From Polynucleobacter sp. (lineage in GTDB: Bacteria > Pseudomonadota > Gammaproteobacteria > Burkholderiales > Burkholderiaceae), in contig JALQYK010000034.1 in NCBI GenBank assembly GCA_023254115.1, forward strand, positions 1 to 40,602: a stretch of 40,602 bases of DNA. Reading direction: 5' to 3'. Position numbers and translations under genes: made by a program. Shown piece by piece: positions 7,434-16,088 of this stretch; the stretch's first letter is position 1, and every line of letters begins with the position of its first letter. A model generated the notes under the pieces. It worked only from the letters and a program-made list of their open reading frames with translations, was not told where the DNA came from and made no database searches.

Positions 7434-8630
7434 TTAAAGTACAGAAGCTACTGCTTTGGCCACACCATCAATATTCTTGCTGTTGAGGGCGGCTACACAA
7501 ATTCGACCCGTAGAAACAGCATAAATGCCAAACTCGGCTCTTAGGCGCTCAACCTGGTCTGCTGTCAAGCCAGAATAGGAGAACATACCCCTTTGGTCAT
7601 TAACGAAGCCAAAATCGCGTTTAGCACCAGCTTCAGCCAATTTAGATACCAAAGTGTTACGCATCAATTTGATGCGGTCACGCATTTCAGCTAGTTCTTG
7701 TTCCCACATTGCACGTAATTCTGGGTCATTAAGTACTGTTGCGACTACAGTGCCACCATGAATAGCAGGATTAGAGTAGTTTGTGCGAATCACTCGTTTT
7801 AATTGAGACATTACTCGAGTTGATTCATCCTTGCTCTCAGTCACAATTGATAGAGCTCCAACACGCTCGCCATACAAAGAGAATGATTTGGAGAATGAGC
7901 TAGATACAAAGAAACAAAGGCCAGCATCGGCAAATAAACGTACAGCCGCACCATCCTCATCGATGCTATCAGCAAAGCCTTGATAGGCCATGTCCAAGAA
8001 TGGAATGAGGTCTTTGGCTTTACAAAGTGCTGCAACTTGTTGCCACTGCGCAGCAGTTAAATCCGCACCAGTAGGGTTGTGACAGCATGCATGAAGAAGA
8101 ACAACAGATTTTGCAGGCAAGGCCTCTAAAGACTTGACCATGCCGGCAAAGTTAACGCCACGGGTTTCTGGATCGTAGTAGGTGTAGTTCTGAACAGGAA
8201 AGCCAGCACTCTCAAAAATACCACGATGGTTTTCCCAACTTGGATCGCTAATAGCTACAGTTGCATTAGGAACCAAGCGTTTTAAGAAGTCAGCACCGAT
8301 TTTTAGGGCACCAGTACCACCAACTGCTTGGGCTGTGACAACACGACCAGCAGTCAAAATGGCAGAATCTTTGCCGAATAGTAGATTTTGAACACCTTGG
8401 TTATAGGCAGCAATACCTTCGATGGCAAGATAGCCGCGAGCAGCAGATTTTTCCATCATTTGCTTTTCAGCGGCTTGTACTGCGCGCAATAATGGAATCT
8501 TTCCATCGTCAGTGAAATAGACGCCAACCCCAAGATTTACCTTGGTTGTACGGCTGTCTGCATTGTAGGCTTCATTAAGGCCTAGGATAGGGTCGCGTGG
8601 GGCAAGTTCAACGTTTGAAAAGAGGCTCAT
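7434..8630 (-). CDS. Aromatic amino acid / aspartate aminotransferase (class I, PLP)
   Basis: A 398-residue cytoplasmic PLP enzyme of the AspC/TyrB type that moves amino groups between glutamate and aspartate, tyrosine or phenylalanine. The Schiff-base lysine is K248 in SSFSKSFSLYGERVG. Other cofactor contacts are W132 in DPSWENH, N185 in HNPTG, D213 and Y216 in LDMAYQG, and R256. The substrate-carboxylate arginine is in STGRICVAALN near the C-terminus. The SFSLYGERVG version resembles TyrB more than AspC, but specificity cannot be settled by eye, so no symbol is given. ATG 8630 is the family-like start (MSLFSNVELAPRDPI); an upstream in-frame TTG at 8660 would add ten residues. The gene is divergent from uvrB. 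Confidence 0.92.
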   Translation of the reverse strand: MSLFSNVELAPRDPILGLNEAYNADSRTTKVNLGVGVYFTDDGKIPLLRAVQAAEKQMMEKSAARGYLAIEGIAAYNQGVQNLLFGKDSAILTAGRVVTAQAVGGTGALKIGADFLKRLVPNATVAISDPSWENHRGIFESAGFPVQNYTYYDPETRGVNFAGMVKSLEALPAKSVVLLHACCHNPTGADLTAAQWQQVAALCKAKDLIPFLDMAYQGFADSIDEDGAAVRLFADAGLCFFVSSSFSKSFSLYGERVGALSIVTESKDESTRVMSQLKRVIRTNYSNPAIHGGTVVATVLNDPELRAMWEQELAEMRDRIKLMRNTLVSKLAEAGAKRDFGFVNDQRGMFSYSGLTADQVERLRAEFGIYAVSTGRICVAALNSKNIDGVAKAVASVL

Positions 8631-8679
8631 AGTATGAAATATGTTAGAAAGTTCAAGCAAGCCTAGAATGATAGCCGAG

Positions 8680-10782
8680 ATGCCAAAAAAGCCAGTAAAA
8701 AAATTAGATTTGCAGAGTTCTGATTCCAGTGAAAACGTGATTCAGTTTCCGGGGTCACCATTTCTCTTGCATCAACCATTTCCACCAGCAGGTGACCAGC
8801 CTGAGGCGATTGCACAACTTGTGGAAGGTGTGGAAGATGGTTTGATCTACCAAACCTTGTTAGGTGTTACTGGGTCAGGTAAGACATACACCATGGCCAA
8901 TACGATTGCACGTCTGGGTCGACCTGCAATTATTTTTGCACCGAATAAAACGTTGGCTGCGCAGTTATATAGTGAATTTAGAGAATTTTTTCCACAAAAT
9001 GCTGTTGAGTATTTTGTGAGTTACTACGATTACTATCAGCCAGAAGCCTATGTACCAACCAGAGACTTGTTCATTGAAAAGGATTCTTCTATCAATGAAC
9101 ACATTGAACAAATGCGTTTGTCTGCAACTAAAAGTTTGCTAGAGCGTCGCGACACAATCATTGTTTCAACTGTGTCTGCGATTTACGGTATTGGTAATCC
9201 TGGCGATTATCACCAAATGGTTTTAACTGTTCGTCAGGGCGATAAGTTAAGTCAACGAGATGTGGTGAGTCGTTTGATTGCCATGCAATACGAGCGTAAT
9301 GATGTTGATTTCTCGCGTGGCACGTTTAGAGTGCGGGGGGATACGATTGATGTATTCCCTGCCGAGCATAATGAGTTAGCGGTGCGTATTGATTTATTCG
9401 ATGATACGGTCGATAGCTTGCAATTCTTTGATCCCTTAACGGGGCGTATACGTCAACGTATTCCGCGCTTTACCATCTATCCAGGTTCGCATTATGTCAC
9501 TCCGAGGGAAACAGTTTTAAGAGCCATAGAGACAATTAAGGCTGAACTGCGAGAGCGTTTAGATTTCTATGTCAAAGAGGGTAAATTGGTTGAGGCGCAA
9601 CGCTTAGAGCAAAGAACACGCTTTGATATTGAAATGCTTTCAGAGCTTGGTTTTTGTAAAGGTATTGAAAATTATTCGAGACATTTATCTGGTGCTAAGC
9701 CGGGTGAGGCACCTCCGACCTTGGTTGACTATTTACCGCCAGATGCTCTGATGTTCTTAGATGAGAGTCACGTATTAATTGGTCAGTTAAATGGTATGTA
9801 TAACGGTGACAGAGCCCGTAAATCGACTCTTGTCGAGTATGGCTTCCGCCTACCTTCTGCAATGGATAATAGACCGCTCAAATTTGAAGAATTTGAAACA
9901 AAAATGCGTCAAGTGATTTTTGTTTCTGCCACTCCTGCCACTTATGAAGAAGAACATGCCGATAAAGTGGTGGAGCAAGTGGTGCGCCCAACTGGTCTTG
10001 TGGATCCGGTAATACACGTCCGACCAGCTAGCACTCAGGTTGATGATGTTCTATCAGAAATTCATGCGCGTATCAAAGTTGGGGAGCGCGTGTTGATTAC
10101 AACTTTAACCAAGCGTATGTCTGAGCAATTAACAGAATTTATGTCAGATAACGGAATCAAAGTGCGTTATCTCCACTCGGATATCGATACGGTGGAACGT
10201 GTAGAGATTTTGAGAGATCTACGTTTAGGTGTTTTTGACGTTTTAATTGGAATTAACTTATTGAGAGAGGGATTGGATATTCCTGAAGTTTCTTTGGTTG
10301 CTATTTTGGATGCGGACAAAGAGGGTTTCTTGCGTTCTGAGCGTAGTTTGATACAAACGATTGGTCGAGCGGCTAGGAACGTCAATGGCACAGCTATTTT
10401 GTATGCCGATAAGATCACTGATTCAATGAAAAAGGCGATTGGTGAAACAGAGCGCCGACGTGCTAAGCAAACAGAGTTCAATAAAACTCATGGGATCGAG
10501 CCTAAAGGTGTGGTCAAACGTATCAAAGATATTATTGATGGCGTTTATGACGTTGATGAAAAACGTCAAGAGCTAAAATATGCAGAAGAAAAAGCTCACT
10601 ATGAAGATATGAGCGAAAAGCAGTTGGCAAAAGAGATTAAGCAGTTAGAAAAAATGATGGTAGAGCACGCCAAGAATCTAGAGTTTGAGAAAGCTGCACA
10701 AGCACGTGATCAACTCCTGAAATTAAAGGCGATGGTTTTTGGTGCTGAGTTACACGATACGATTCAATTAAACGGAAATTAG
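8680..10782 (+). CDS. uvrB: UvrABC system protein B
   Basis: The damage-verification helicase of nucleotide excision repair, which works with UvrA and UvrC. It shows Walker A GVTGSGKT at about 62-69, the DNA-clamping beta-hairpin with [16 protein letters not shown] at about 111-126, the DEAH-like FLDESH, the helicase motif QTIGRAARN, and the C-terminal UVR domain (about residues 640-690) that contacts UvrC. With this start it has 700 residues; E. coli UvrB has 673, so an N-terminal Lys/Ser-rich extension of about 25-30 residues remains. In-frame ATGs at 8641 and 8668 are alternatives. The first would leave only 10 bp to the divergent aminotransferase start and has no ribosome site at a proper distance. 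I saw no LexA box. The next gene begins 4 bp after the stop. Confidence 0.97.
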   Translation: MPKKPVKKLDLQSSDSSENVIQFPGSPFLLHQPFPPAGDQPEAIAQLVEGVEDGLIYQTLLGVTGSGKTYTMANTIARLGRPAIIFAPNKTLAAQLYSEFREFFPQNAVEYFVSYYDYYQPEAYVPTRDLFIEKDSSINEHIEQMRLSATKSLLERRDTIIVSTVSAIYGIGNPGDYHQMVLTVRQGDKLSQRDVVSRLIAMQYERNDVDFSRGTFRVRGDTIDVFPAEHNELAVRIDLFDDTVDSLQFFDPLTGRIRQRIPRFTIYPGSHYVTPRETVLRAIETIKAELRERLDFYVKEGKLVEAQRLEQRTRFDIEMLSELGFCKGIENYSRHLSGAKPGEAPPTLVDYLPPDALMFLDESHVLIGQLNGMYNGDRARKSTLVEYGFRLPSAMDNRPLKFEEFETKMRQVIFVSATPATYEEEHADKVVEQVVRPTGLVDPVIHVRPASTQVDDVLSEIHARIKVGERVLITTLTKRMSEQLTEFMSDNGIKVRYLHSDIDTVERVEILRDLRLGVFDVLIGINLLREGLDIPEVSLVAILDADKEGFLRSERSLIQTIGRAARNVNGTAILYADKITDSMKKAIGETERRRAKQTEFNKTHGIEPKGVVKRIKDIIDGVYDVDEKRQELKYAEEKAHYEDMSEKQLAKEIKQLEKMMVEHAKNLEFEKAAQARDQLLKLKAMVFGAELHDTIQLNGN

Positions 10783-10786
10783 TCAG

Positions 10787-12847
10787 ATGCTAGGTTTAAA
10801 AAATATACGACGTCTATGGGCGCTGTGGAAAGACTCTGGAGACTCATCATTGGCTCTCGATAGTCTTTTGGTGGTGCCTGACGCATCTGCTAGTTTGGCT
10901 GAGCGCAATCGATGGTTGGTCGAGGTAGGGTATTGGTTGCGTCGTCAAGATAAAACCGAAAAAGGTCAAGATAAGGCAAAGGTTGGTACGGTAGTCCTAG
11001 AGGGGCATCCGGAGCACATTCGTCTCAAAGCTTTTCTGAAGTTATTAGAGCAACGTTCAGAGGTTAAATTAAAGATTGCGCAATTACTCAGAAGTATTTT
11101 GCGAGATAACGATGCGCTCTCCTTACTTTGTGACACGGGCGTAGCTACCAAGCCTAGCTTTTTTGGGGAAATCTCTGAGCGTGTTCGTCATAGACTAATA
11201 GCTCCTCCGCCTAATCAATCAGAATTAGCAGTTTTATTTGCTTTGGGATTTGTGGGCGATCACGATGCATCTTGGGTGCATGATTTGGATCGTGACACAT
11301 TGATTGCTTTACATGATCTATTGCACTATCAAGAGCAGACGGTTGAGGCCTCTAACTTATTCAAAGATATTTCTGAGGCTATTCACATATTGATTAGTTA
11401 CATTGGCGCAGCTGGTCTCAGTTATTCAGTTAGATCTAGGCTTAGAGAGGTTAGTGGGCAGCACTCGCCGTTTTACAAGCTAGGTAGACTCGCAGAAGAG
11501 ATTCTTAAGGATGAACCACGTTTAAATGAGCACGTTTATCAAGCATATTTAAAAGACTTTAAAGATGTGATTGATGCTTGCTACATCGCTTGTGATGATG
11601 TGTATTCTCATCTTGATGAGAATGGTGTGTCTATTGAAACTGTTTTCCAAGTTGAAACGATGCGTTTGCGTTTAGCCAGAGTTGAGATGTTGTTACAGGC
11701 ATGGTTGTACCGCGATCAGTTACAAAATTACTCCACATTGGTTGCTAACTTAATTCTCACAGTACAAGGTCACCGTAGTGTGAAGCGCTTAGCTGAGCAA
11801 TCTTTTGCCTTGTTATCTCGTAAGGTTGTCGAGAGAAGTGCTGAGGCAGGTGATCACTATATTGCCGGGACTCGCCATGAGTATTTTGCAATGCTCAAAA
11901 AATCTCTTGGTGGTGGTGCGGTTGTTGCTGGGACGGTTTATCTTAAGTTCTTGATTGCCAATCTCGGCTTGGTTAGATTTTTCGAGAATTTACTGCTTGC
12001 TGCCAACTACGCTGGTAGTTTTTTGTTAATACAGTTTGCCAATTTCACGTTAGCGACTAAGCAACCTGCTATCACGGCTCCTGCACTGGCGCAGCTACTA
12101 GATCAAACCCACACCAGTGAAGGTTTAAAAAACTTTGTTGATCGCTCTATGGCTCTGATGAGGTCTCAGGCGGCTTCTATTTTTGGTAATTTGGTCATGG
12201 TAGTGCCTCTAGTCATTCTTATTCAAGTGGCTATTATTTTCATCATTGGCTCGCCCACCATGAGTGCTATTAAGGCTCAAGCTATTTTGCAAACGGTTTC
12301 ACCTTTTAGTGGAGCATTATTTTTTGCAGCCTTTACTGGCGTGCTACTTTGGCTATCTAGCCTGATTGCTGGTTTAGTTGATAACTGGTTTGTTTTGCAC
12401 CGCATTCAGGATGTCATTCACTACAACAGAAGATTAAATATTGTTTTTGGACAAGAGCGTGCTGAGCGTTGGGCACGTTGGTGGCGTGACAATATTTCTG
12501 TTGTAGCTGCAAATATTTCATTGGGCTTTTTATTAATTTATGGCCCAGCCTTTATGGCTTTCTTAGGGTTTGGTCTAGATATACGACATGTGACTTTGTC
12601 AGCAGGGCAGTTTGCTGCTGCAGTCACTGCGCTTGGTTGGAAGACATTCTTGATGAGTGGCTTTTGGCTTGGTCTTGTTGGGATTCTATTAATTGGTGCC
12701 GTGAATGTTCTAGTTAGTTTTTCATTGGCATTTAACATGGCATTGAGGTCCAGAGATTTGCCGGCATTAGACAGACAGCGCTTGTATAGGGCGGTCCGTG
12801 AGCGCATTAGAGCTGACTTTAAGTCATTAATTTTACCGCCTAAATAA
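10787..12847 (+). CDS. Gcr-type membrane protein, commonly named 'site-specific recombinase'
   Basis: A 686-residue protein that I match to the SpecificRecomb/Gcr family found in beta- and gamma-proteobacteria. Residues 1-370 are soluble, mostly helical and charged. From about 378 to 650 come five or six hydrophobic segments (near 378-396, 407-422, 463-490, 508-530, 573-595 and 617-650), ending in a short basic tail. I see no tyrosine- or serine-recombinase catalytic motif, and the topology is that of an inner-membrane protein. The recombinase name is therefore doubtful, and the function is unknown. It starts 4 bp after uvrB and is likely in the same transcript. It is followed by a perfect palindrome at 12855-12872. 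Confidence 0.8.
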   Translation: MLGLKNIRRLWALWKDSGDSSLALDSLLVVPDASASLAERNRWLVEVGYWLRRQDKTEKGQDKAKVGTVVLEGHPEHIRLKAFLKLLEQRSEVKLKIAQLLRSILRDNDALSLLCDTGVATKPSFFGEISERVRHRLIAPPPNQSELAVLFALGFVGDHDASWVHDLDRDTLIALHDLLHYQEQTVEASNLFKDISEAIHILISYIGAAGLSYSVRSRLREVSGQHSPFYKLGRLAEEILKDEPRLNEHVYQAYLKDFKDVIDACYIACDDVYSHLDENGVSIETVFQVETMRLRLARVEMLLQAWLYRDQLQNYSTLVANLILTVQGHRSVKRLAEQSFALLSRKVVERSAEAGDHYIAGTRHEYFAMLKKSLGGGAVVAGTVYLKFLIANLGLVRFFENLLLAANYAGSFLLIQFANFTLATKQPAITAPALAQLLDQTHTSEGLKNFVDRSMALMRSQAASIFGNLVMVVPLVILIQVAIIFIIGSPTMSAIKAQAILQTVSPFSGALFFAAFTGVLLWLSSLIAGLVDNWFVLHRIQDVIHYNRRLNIVFGQERAERWARWWRDNISVVAANISLGFLLIYGPAFMAFLGFGLDIRHVTLSAGQFAAAVTALGWKTFLMSGFWLGLVGILLIGAVNVLVSFSLAFNMALRSRDLPALDRQRLYRAVRERIRADFKSLILPPK

Positions 12848-12854
12848 TTGATTT

Positions 12855-12872
12855 AATTAGATTAATCTAATT
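12855..12872. promoter_or_regulatory. Perfect 18-bp palindrome before iscR
   Basis: AATTAGATTAATCTAATT is fully self-complementary with no loop. It lies 8 bp after the Gcr-type gene and 112 bp before iscR. An operator or an AT-rich cruciform is more likely than a terminator, because it has no GC core, no loop and no T-run. Confidence 0.4.
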
Positions 12873-12905
12873 TATTGGGGTATTGCAAACTATTACCCGA
12901 GCATA

Positions 12906-12925
12906 TTTATCAGGTATCTGATAAA
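12906..12925. promoter_or_regulatory. Perfect dyad in the iscR upstream region
   Basis: TTTATCAG and CTGATAAA flank a 4-nt GTAT, 60 bp before the iscR ATG. Upstream at 12882-12906 a stretch matches about two thirds of the E. coli type-1 IscR site, well on the left side and poorly on the right. Self-repression by holo-IscR is usual for this operon, so one of these is probably the operator; which one is not clear. Confidence 0.4.
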
Positions 12926-12984
12926 CTTGAGCTTAGAAGTCAGGTATTGCCCATATAAGTAATCCATTTAAGACGAGGTAAGAC

Positions 12985-13548
12985 ATGAGACTAACAACTA
13001 AAGGACGTTTTGCAGTCACTGCGATGATTGATTTAGCTTTGCGTGAATCACATGGTCCAGTAACTCTTGCTGGCATTAGTCAGAGACAAAATATTTCACT
13101 TTCATACCTTGAGCAGCTGTTTGGTAAGTTGCGTCGTTTTGACATCGTTGAAAGTACCCGTGGACCTGGTGGTGGATACACCTTAGCGCGAAGAGCTGAT
13201 CAGGTAACTGTCGCTGACATCATTATTGCTGTTGATGAGCCTCTTGATGCAACTCAGTGTGGCGGCAAAGGTAATTGCCATGGTGATGAGGGTGGTCATG
13301 GTCGTTGCATGACCCATGATTTGTGGGCCAACTTAAATCAAAAAATGGTTGAGTACTTAAGCTCAGTTTCACTTGCGGATTTGGCAAGGCAACAAGAAGG
13401 CCGTGTGCACAGTCATGAAGTGCGTGAAACCAAAGTAAAAGCTGAAATCCAGAAAGCAGGTAAGCCTGCCCTAGATAAGGCTGACTCAGACATTAAGAAA
13501 AAGCCGTTGGCTAATTCAGTGTTCACCTTTGCACAGCAAATTAATTAA
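12985..13548 (+). CDS. iscR: Fe-S cluster-sensing transcriptional regulator IscR
   Basis: An Rrf2-family repressor that senses cellular Fe-S status and controls the isc operon. The winged helix is N-terminal (MRLTTKGRFAVTAMIDLAL, then the wing RGPGGGY at 59-65). Cluster ligands are C92, C98, C108 and H111 in the form C-x5-C-x9-C-x2-H. E. coli has x5 between the second and third cysteines, so this loop is four residues longer and rich in Gly and His. The C-terminal 50 residues are a Lys-rich, poorly conserved tail; the protein is 187 residues against 162 in E. coli. It is the first gene of the cluster, with a ribosome site GAGGTAAG just before the ATG. Confidence 0.95.
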   Translation: MRLTTKGRFAVTAMIDLALRESHGPVTLAGISQRQNISLSYLEQLFGKLRRFDIVESTRGPGGGYTLARRADQVTVADIIIAVDEPLDATQCGGKGNCHGDEGGHGRCMTHDLWANLNQKMVEYLSSVSLADLARQQEGRVHSHEVRETKVKAEIQKAGKPALDKADSDIKKKPLANSVFTFAQQIN

Positions 13549-13587
13549 TTAGAACTATAAAAAATACTGAGATAAGAGGAAATAAGA

Positions 13588-14832
13588 ATGTCATCACCTA
13601 AACCAGTACCTATGTTTAGTCCAGAGCATTTCCCAATTTACATGGACTATTCAGCAACAACACCTGTTGACCCTAGAGTTGTTGATGTGATGATTCCATA
13701 TTTACGTGAGCAGTTTGGTAATCCGGCTTCACGTAGTCATGCATATGGTTGGAGTGCTGAGGAGGCAGTTGAAAATGCTCGCGCCGAGGTTGCTAAGTTA
13801 GTTGGTGCCGATCCAAGAGAAATCGTTTGGACAAGCGGTGCAACAGAAAGTAATAACTTAGCCATTAAAGGGGCTGCGCATTTCTATAAAGAAAAAGGTA
13901 AGCACATCATCACTGTTAAAACTGAGCACAAAGCGGTTTTAGATACCTGTCGTGAGCTTGAGCGCGAAGGTTACGATGTGACTTACTTAGATGTACTACC
14001 TAATGGTTTGATTGACTTTGAAGCATTCAAATCAGCTGTTCGTCCAGACACCATTATTGTGTCAGTCATGTTTGTTAATAATGAAATTGGGGTAGTTCAA
14101 GACATCCCGCGCATTGGTGAGTTCTGTCGTGAGAAAGGCATTGTGTTTCACGTTGATGCGGCTCAAGCAACTGGTAAGGTTGCCATTGATTTACAAACGC
14201 TCAAAGTTGATTTAATGAGCTTCTCAGCTCACAAGACATACGGTCCGAAAGGTGTCGGTGCATTATTTGTACGTCGCAAACCACGAATTCGCATTGAGGC
14301 TCAGATGCACGGTGGTGGTCATGAGCGCGGTATGCGCTCAGGTACGCTGGCTACGCATCAAATTGTGGGTATGGGTGAGTGTTTCCGTATTGCTCGTGAA
14401 GAGATGGCTAGCGAGAACGAGCGTATCCGTATGCTAAGAGATCGCTTGTGGAATGGCTTGAACCAAATCGAAGAGGTTTACCTCAACGGTGATATGGATC
14501 AGCGTATTCCTCACAATCTAAATATCAGCTTTAACTACGTTGAAGGCGAGTCGATGATCATGGCTTTGAAGGATATTGCTGTGTCTTCAGGCTCTGCTTG
14601 TACTTCAGCATCACTAGAGCCATCTTACGTTTTAAGATCATTGGGTCGCAATGATGAGTTAGCGCATAGCTCAATTCGTTTCACGATTGGTCGTTTTACA
14701 ACTGTTGAGGATGTTGATTTCACAATTGATCTAGTGAAGGGCAAGATTGCTAAGTTAAGAGATTTATCCCCACTTTGGGAAATGTACAAAGACGGCGTTG
14801 ATTTAAATACGATCCAGTGGGCTGCTCACTAA
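13588..14832 (+). CDS. iscS: Cysteine desulfurase IscS
   Basis: A PLP enzyme that takes sulfur from cysteine and passes it as persulfide to IscU and to tRNA-thiolation and other acceptors. The PLP lysine is K216 in [12 protein letters not shown]. The persulfide cysteine is C338 in [13 protein letters not shown] on the mobile loop. The C-terminal [18 protein letters not shown] stretch is the IscU/frataxin-contact end typical of IscS. The 414 residues include a 10-residue N-terminal extension relative to E. coli (404). The ribosome site AGAGGA precedes the ATG. It follows iscR by 39 bp in the same operon. Confidence 0.97.
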   Translation: MSSPKPVPMFSPEHFPIYMDYSATTPVDPRVVDVMIPYLREQFGNPASRSHAYGWSAEEAVENARAEVAKLVGADPREIVWTSGATESNNLAIKGAAHFYKEKGKHIITVKTEHKAVLDTCRELEREGYDVTYLDVLPNGLIDFEAFKSAVRPDTIIVSVMFVNNEIGVVQDIPRIGEFCREKGIVFHVDAAQATGKVAIDLQTLKVDLMSFSAHKTYGPKGVGALFVRRKPRIRIEAQMHGGGHERGMRSGTLATHQIVGMGECFRIAREEMASENERIRMLRDRLWNGLNQIEEVYLNGDMDQRIPHNLNISFNYVEGESMIMALKDIAVSSGSACTSASLEPSYVLRSLGRNDELAHSSIRFTIGRFTTVEDVDFTIDLVKGKIAKLRDLSPLWEMYKDGVDLNTIQWAAH

Positions 14833-14861
14833 TAATCTATTGAAAATATTCGGAGTTAAAT

Positions 14862-15245
14862 ATGGCATACAGTGAAAAAGTAATCGAGCACTATGAAAAT
14901 CCACGCAACGTGGGTTCTTTTGAAAAGGGTGATGATCATGTTGGTACGGGCATGGTAGGTGCCCCAGCTTGTGGTGACGTTATGAAGTTGCAAATTCGCG
15001 TGAATGATCAAGGCATTATTGAAGATGCCAAGTTCAAGACGTATGGTTGTGGTTCTGCTATTGCATCCTCATCACTAGTAACTGAGTGGGTTAAGGGTAA
15101 AACTCTTGATCAAGCGTTAGAAATTAAAAATTCACAAATAGCTGAAGAGTTAGCTTTACCACCTGTAAAAATTCACTGCTCAATTTTGGCTGAGGATGCA
15201 ATTAAGGCGGCCGTAGCTGATTACAAAGAGAAACACTCAAAATAA
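14862..15245 (+). CDS. iscU: Fe-S cluster scaffold IscU
   Basis: The scaffold on which [2Fe-2S] and [4Fe-4S] clusters are built before transfer to apoproteins. Conserved residues keep the E. coli numbers: C37 with D39, C63, H105 and C106. The LPPVK motif (99-103) is the site grasped by the chaperone HscA, encoded downstream. The 127-residue length is standard. The ribosome site CGGAG lies before the ATG. It sits between iscS and iscA as in other isc operons. Confidence 0.97.
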   Translation: MAYSEKVIEHYENPRNVGSFEKGDDHVGTGMVGAPACGDVMKLQIRVNDQGIIEDAKFKTYGCGSAIASSSLVTEWVKGKTLDQALEIKNSQIAEELALPPVKIHCSILAEDAIKAAVADYKEKHSK

Positions 15246-15247
15246 TC

Positions 15248-15571
15248 ATGGCTATTACTCTGACTGAAAAAGCGGCCAAGCACATCACTCGTTACATTGA
15301 GCGACGTGGTAAGGGTATTGGTCTGCGCTTAGGTGTACGCACCACGGGTTGCTCTGGTTTGGCATACCAACTAGAGTACGTTGACGAGGTTTTGCCTGAG
15401 GATACGATGTTTGAATCTTTAGGGGTGAAAGTATATGTGGACCCGAAAAGCCTCGCTTATCTCGATGGCACAGAGCTAGATTATGTGCGTGAGGGTTTGA
15501 ATGAGGGATTTAAGTTTCAAAATCCTAATGTGAAAGATGAGTGTGGTTGTGGCGAATCTTTCAGGGTTTGA
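15248..15571 (+). CDS. iscA: Iron-sulfur cluster carrier IscA
   Basis: An A-type carrier that receives clusters from IscU and delivers them, mainly [4Fe-4S], to target enzymes. The three ligand cysteines are C35 (TTGCSG), C99 and C101 (ECGCGESF), at the family positions. The length is 107 residues. It begins 2 bp after iscU, and its last 35 bp overlap hscB in another frame, so hscB translation is probably coupled to it. Confidence 0.97.
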   Translation: MAITLTEKAAKHITRYIERRGKGIGLRLGVRTTGCSGLAYQLEYVDEVLPEDTMFESLGVKVYVDPKSLAYLDGTELDYVREGLNEGFKFQNPNVKDECGCGESFRV

Positions 15572-16070
15572 TGATTACTTTGCCTTATTTCAAATAAAGC
15601 CACAATTTAATATTGATAGGCAGGCTTTGGAGTCTGCTTATCTAACTGTTCAGAAACAAGTTCATCCGGATTTGCATGCCGGTGGTAGTGATGCTGAAAA
15701 AAGAGTTTCTATGCAAATGGCTACTTTGGCTAATAGTGCGTACAGAACCCTTATGAATCCTATTCAAAGAGGCTTATATCTCTGTACTAAAAATGGCGTT
15801 GATCCACAGCTTGAAACGAATACTGCGATGCCTGCCTCGTTTTTGATGCAACAAATGGAGTGGCGGGAGGCCTTAGATGATGTGCGCAATGATGTTGTGG
15901 GCTTAGAGCAGTTATATGCTGAAGTTGAAAAAACAAAGAAAGCTGTTTTAAAGGAAGTGGAGCAGGCAATTGATGGCGAAAAAAATTTTGAGTTGGCTGC
16001 ACAAAAATTAAGAGCGTTACTATTTATAGATAAATTCAGTGTTGAGCTTGAAGAAGCAATATCAGCATAA
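15537..16070 (+). CDS. hscB: Fe-S biogenesis co-chaperone HscB (J-protein)
   Basis: A J-domain co-chaperone that brings IscU to HscA and stimulates its ATPase. The J-domain shows the HPD triad at 43-45 ([10 protein letters not shown]), and a C-terminal three-helix bundle binds IscU (about 95-175). The length is 177 residues. The start at ATG 15537 lies 35 bp inside iscA. It gives a short extra N-terminus ([10 protein letters not shown]) before the FDDYFALF that matches the E. coli start. No ATG occurs between these, so the overlap seems real. Confidence 0.93.
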   Translation: MSVVVANLSGFDDYFALFQIKPQFNIDRQALESAYLTVQKQVHPDLHAGGSDAEKRVSMQMATLANSAYRTLMNPIQRGLYLCTKNGVDPQLETNTAMPASFLMQQMEWREALDDVRNDVVGLEQLYAEVEKTKKAVLKEVEQAIDGEKNFELAAQKLRALLFIDKFSVELEEAISA

Positions 16071-16088
16071 CTATTAGTTAAAACATTT

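Noticed and set aside
8551..8640. Possible LexA (SOS) box upstream of uvrB
   Set aside because: CTGT occurs at about 8552 but no ACAG follows at the proper spacing.
10787..12847. Possible mobile element suggested by the 'site-specific recombinase' family name
   Set aside because: There are no terminal repeats, no integrase motif and no disturbed gene order; the product is a conserved membrane protein.
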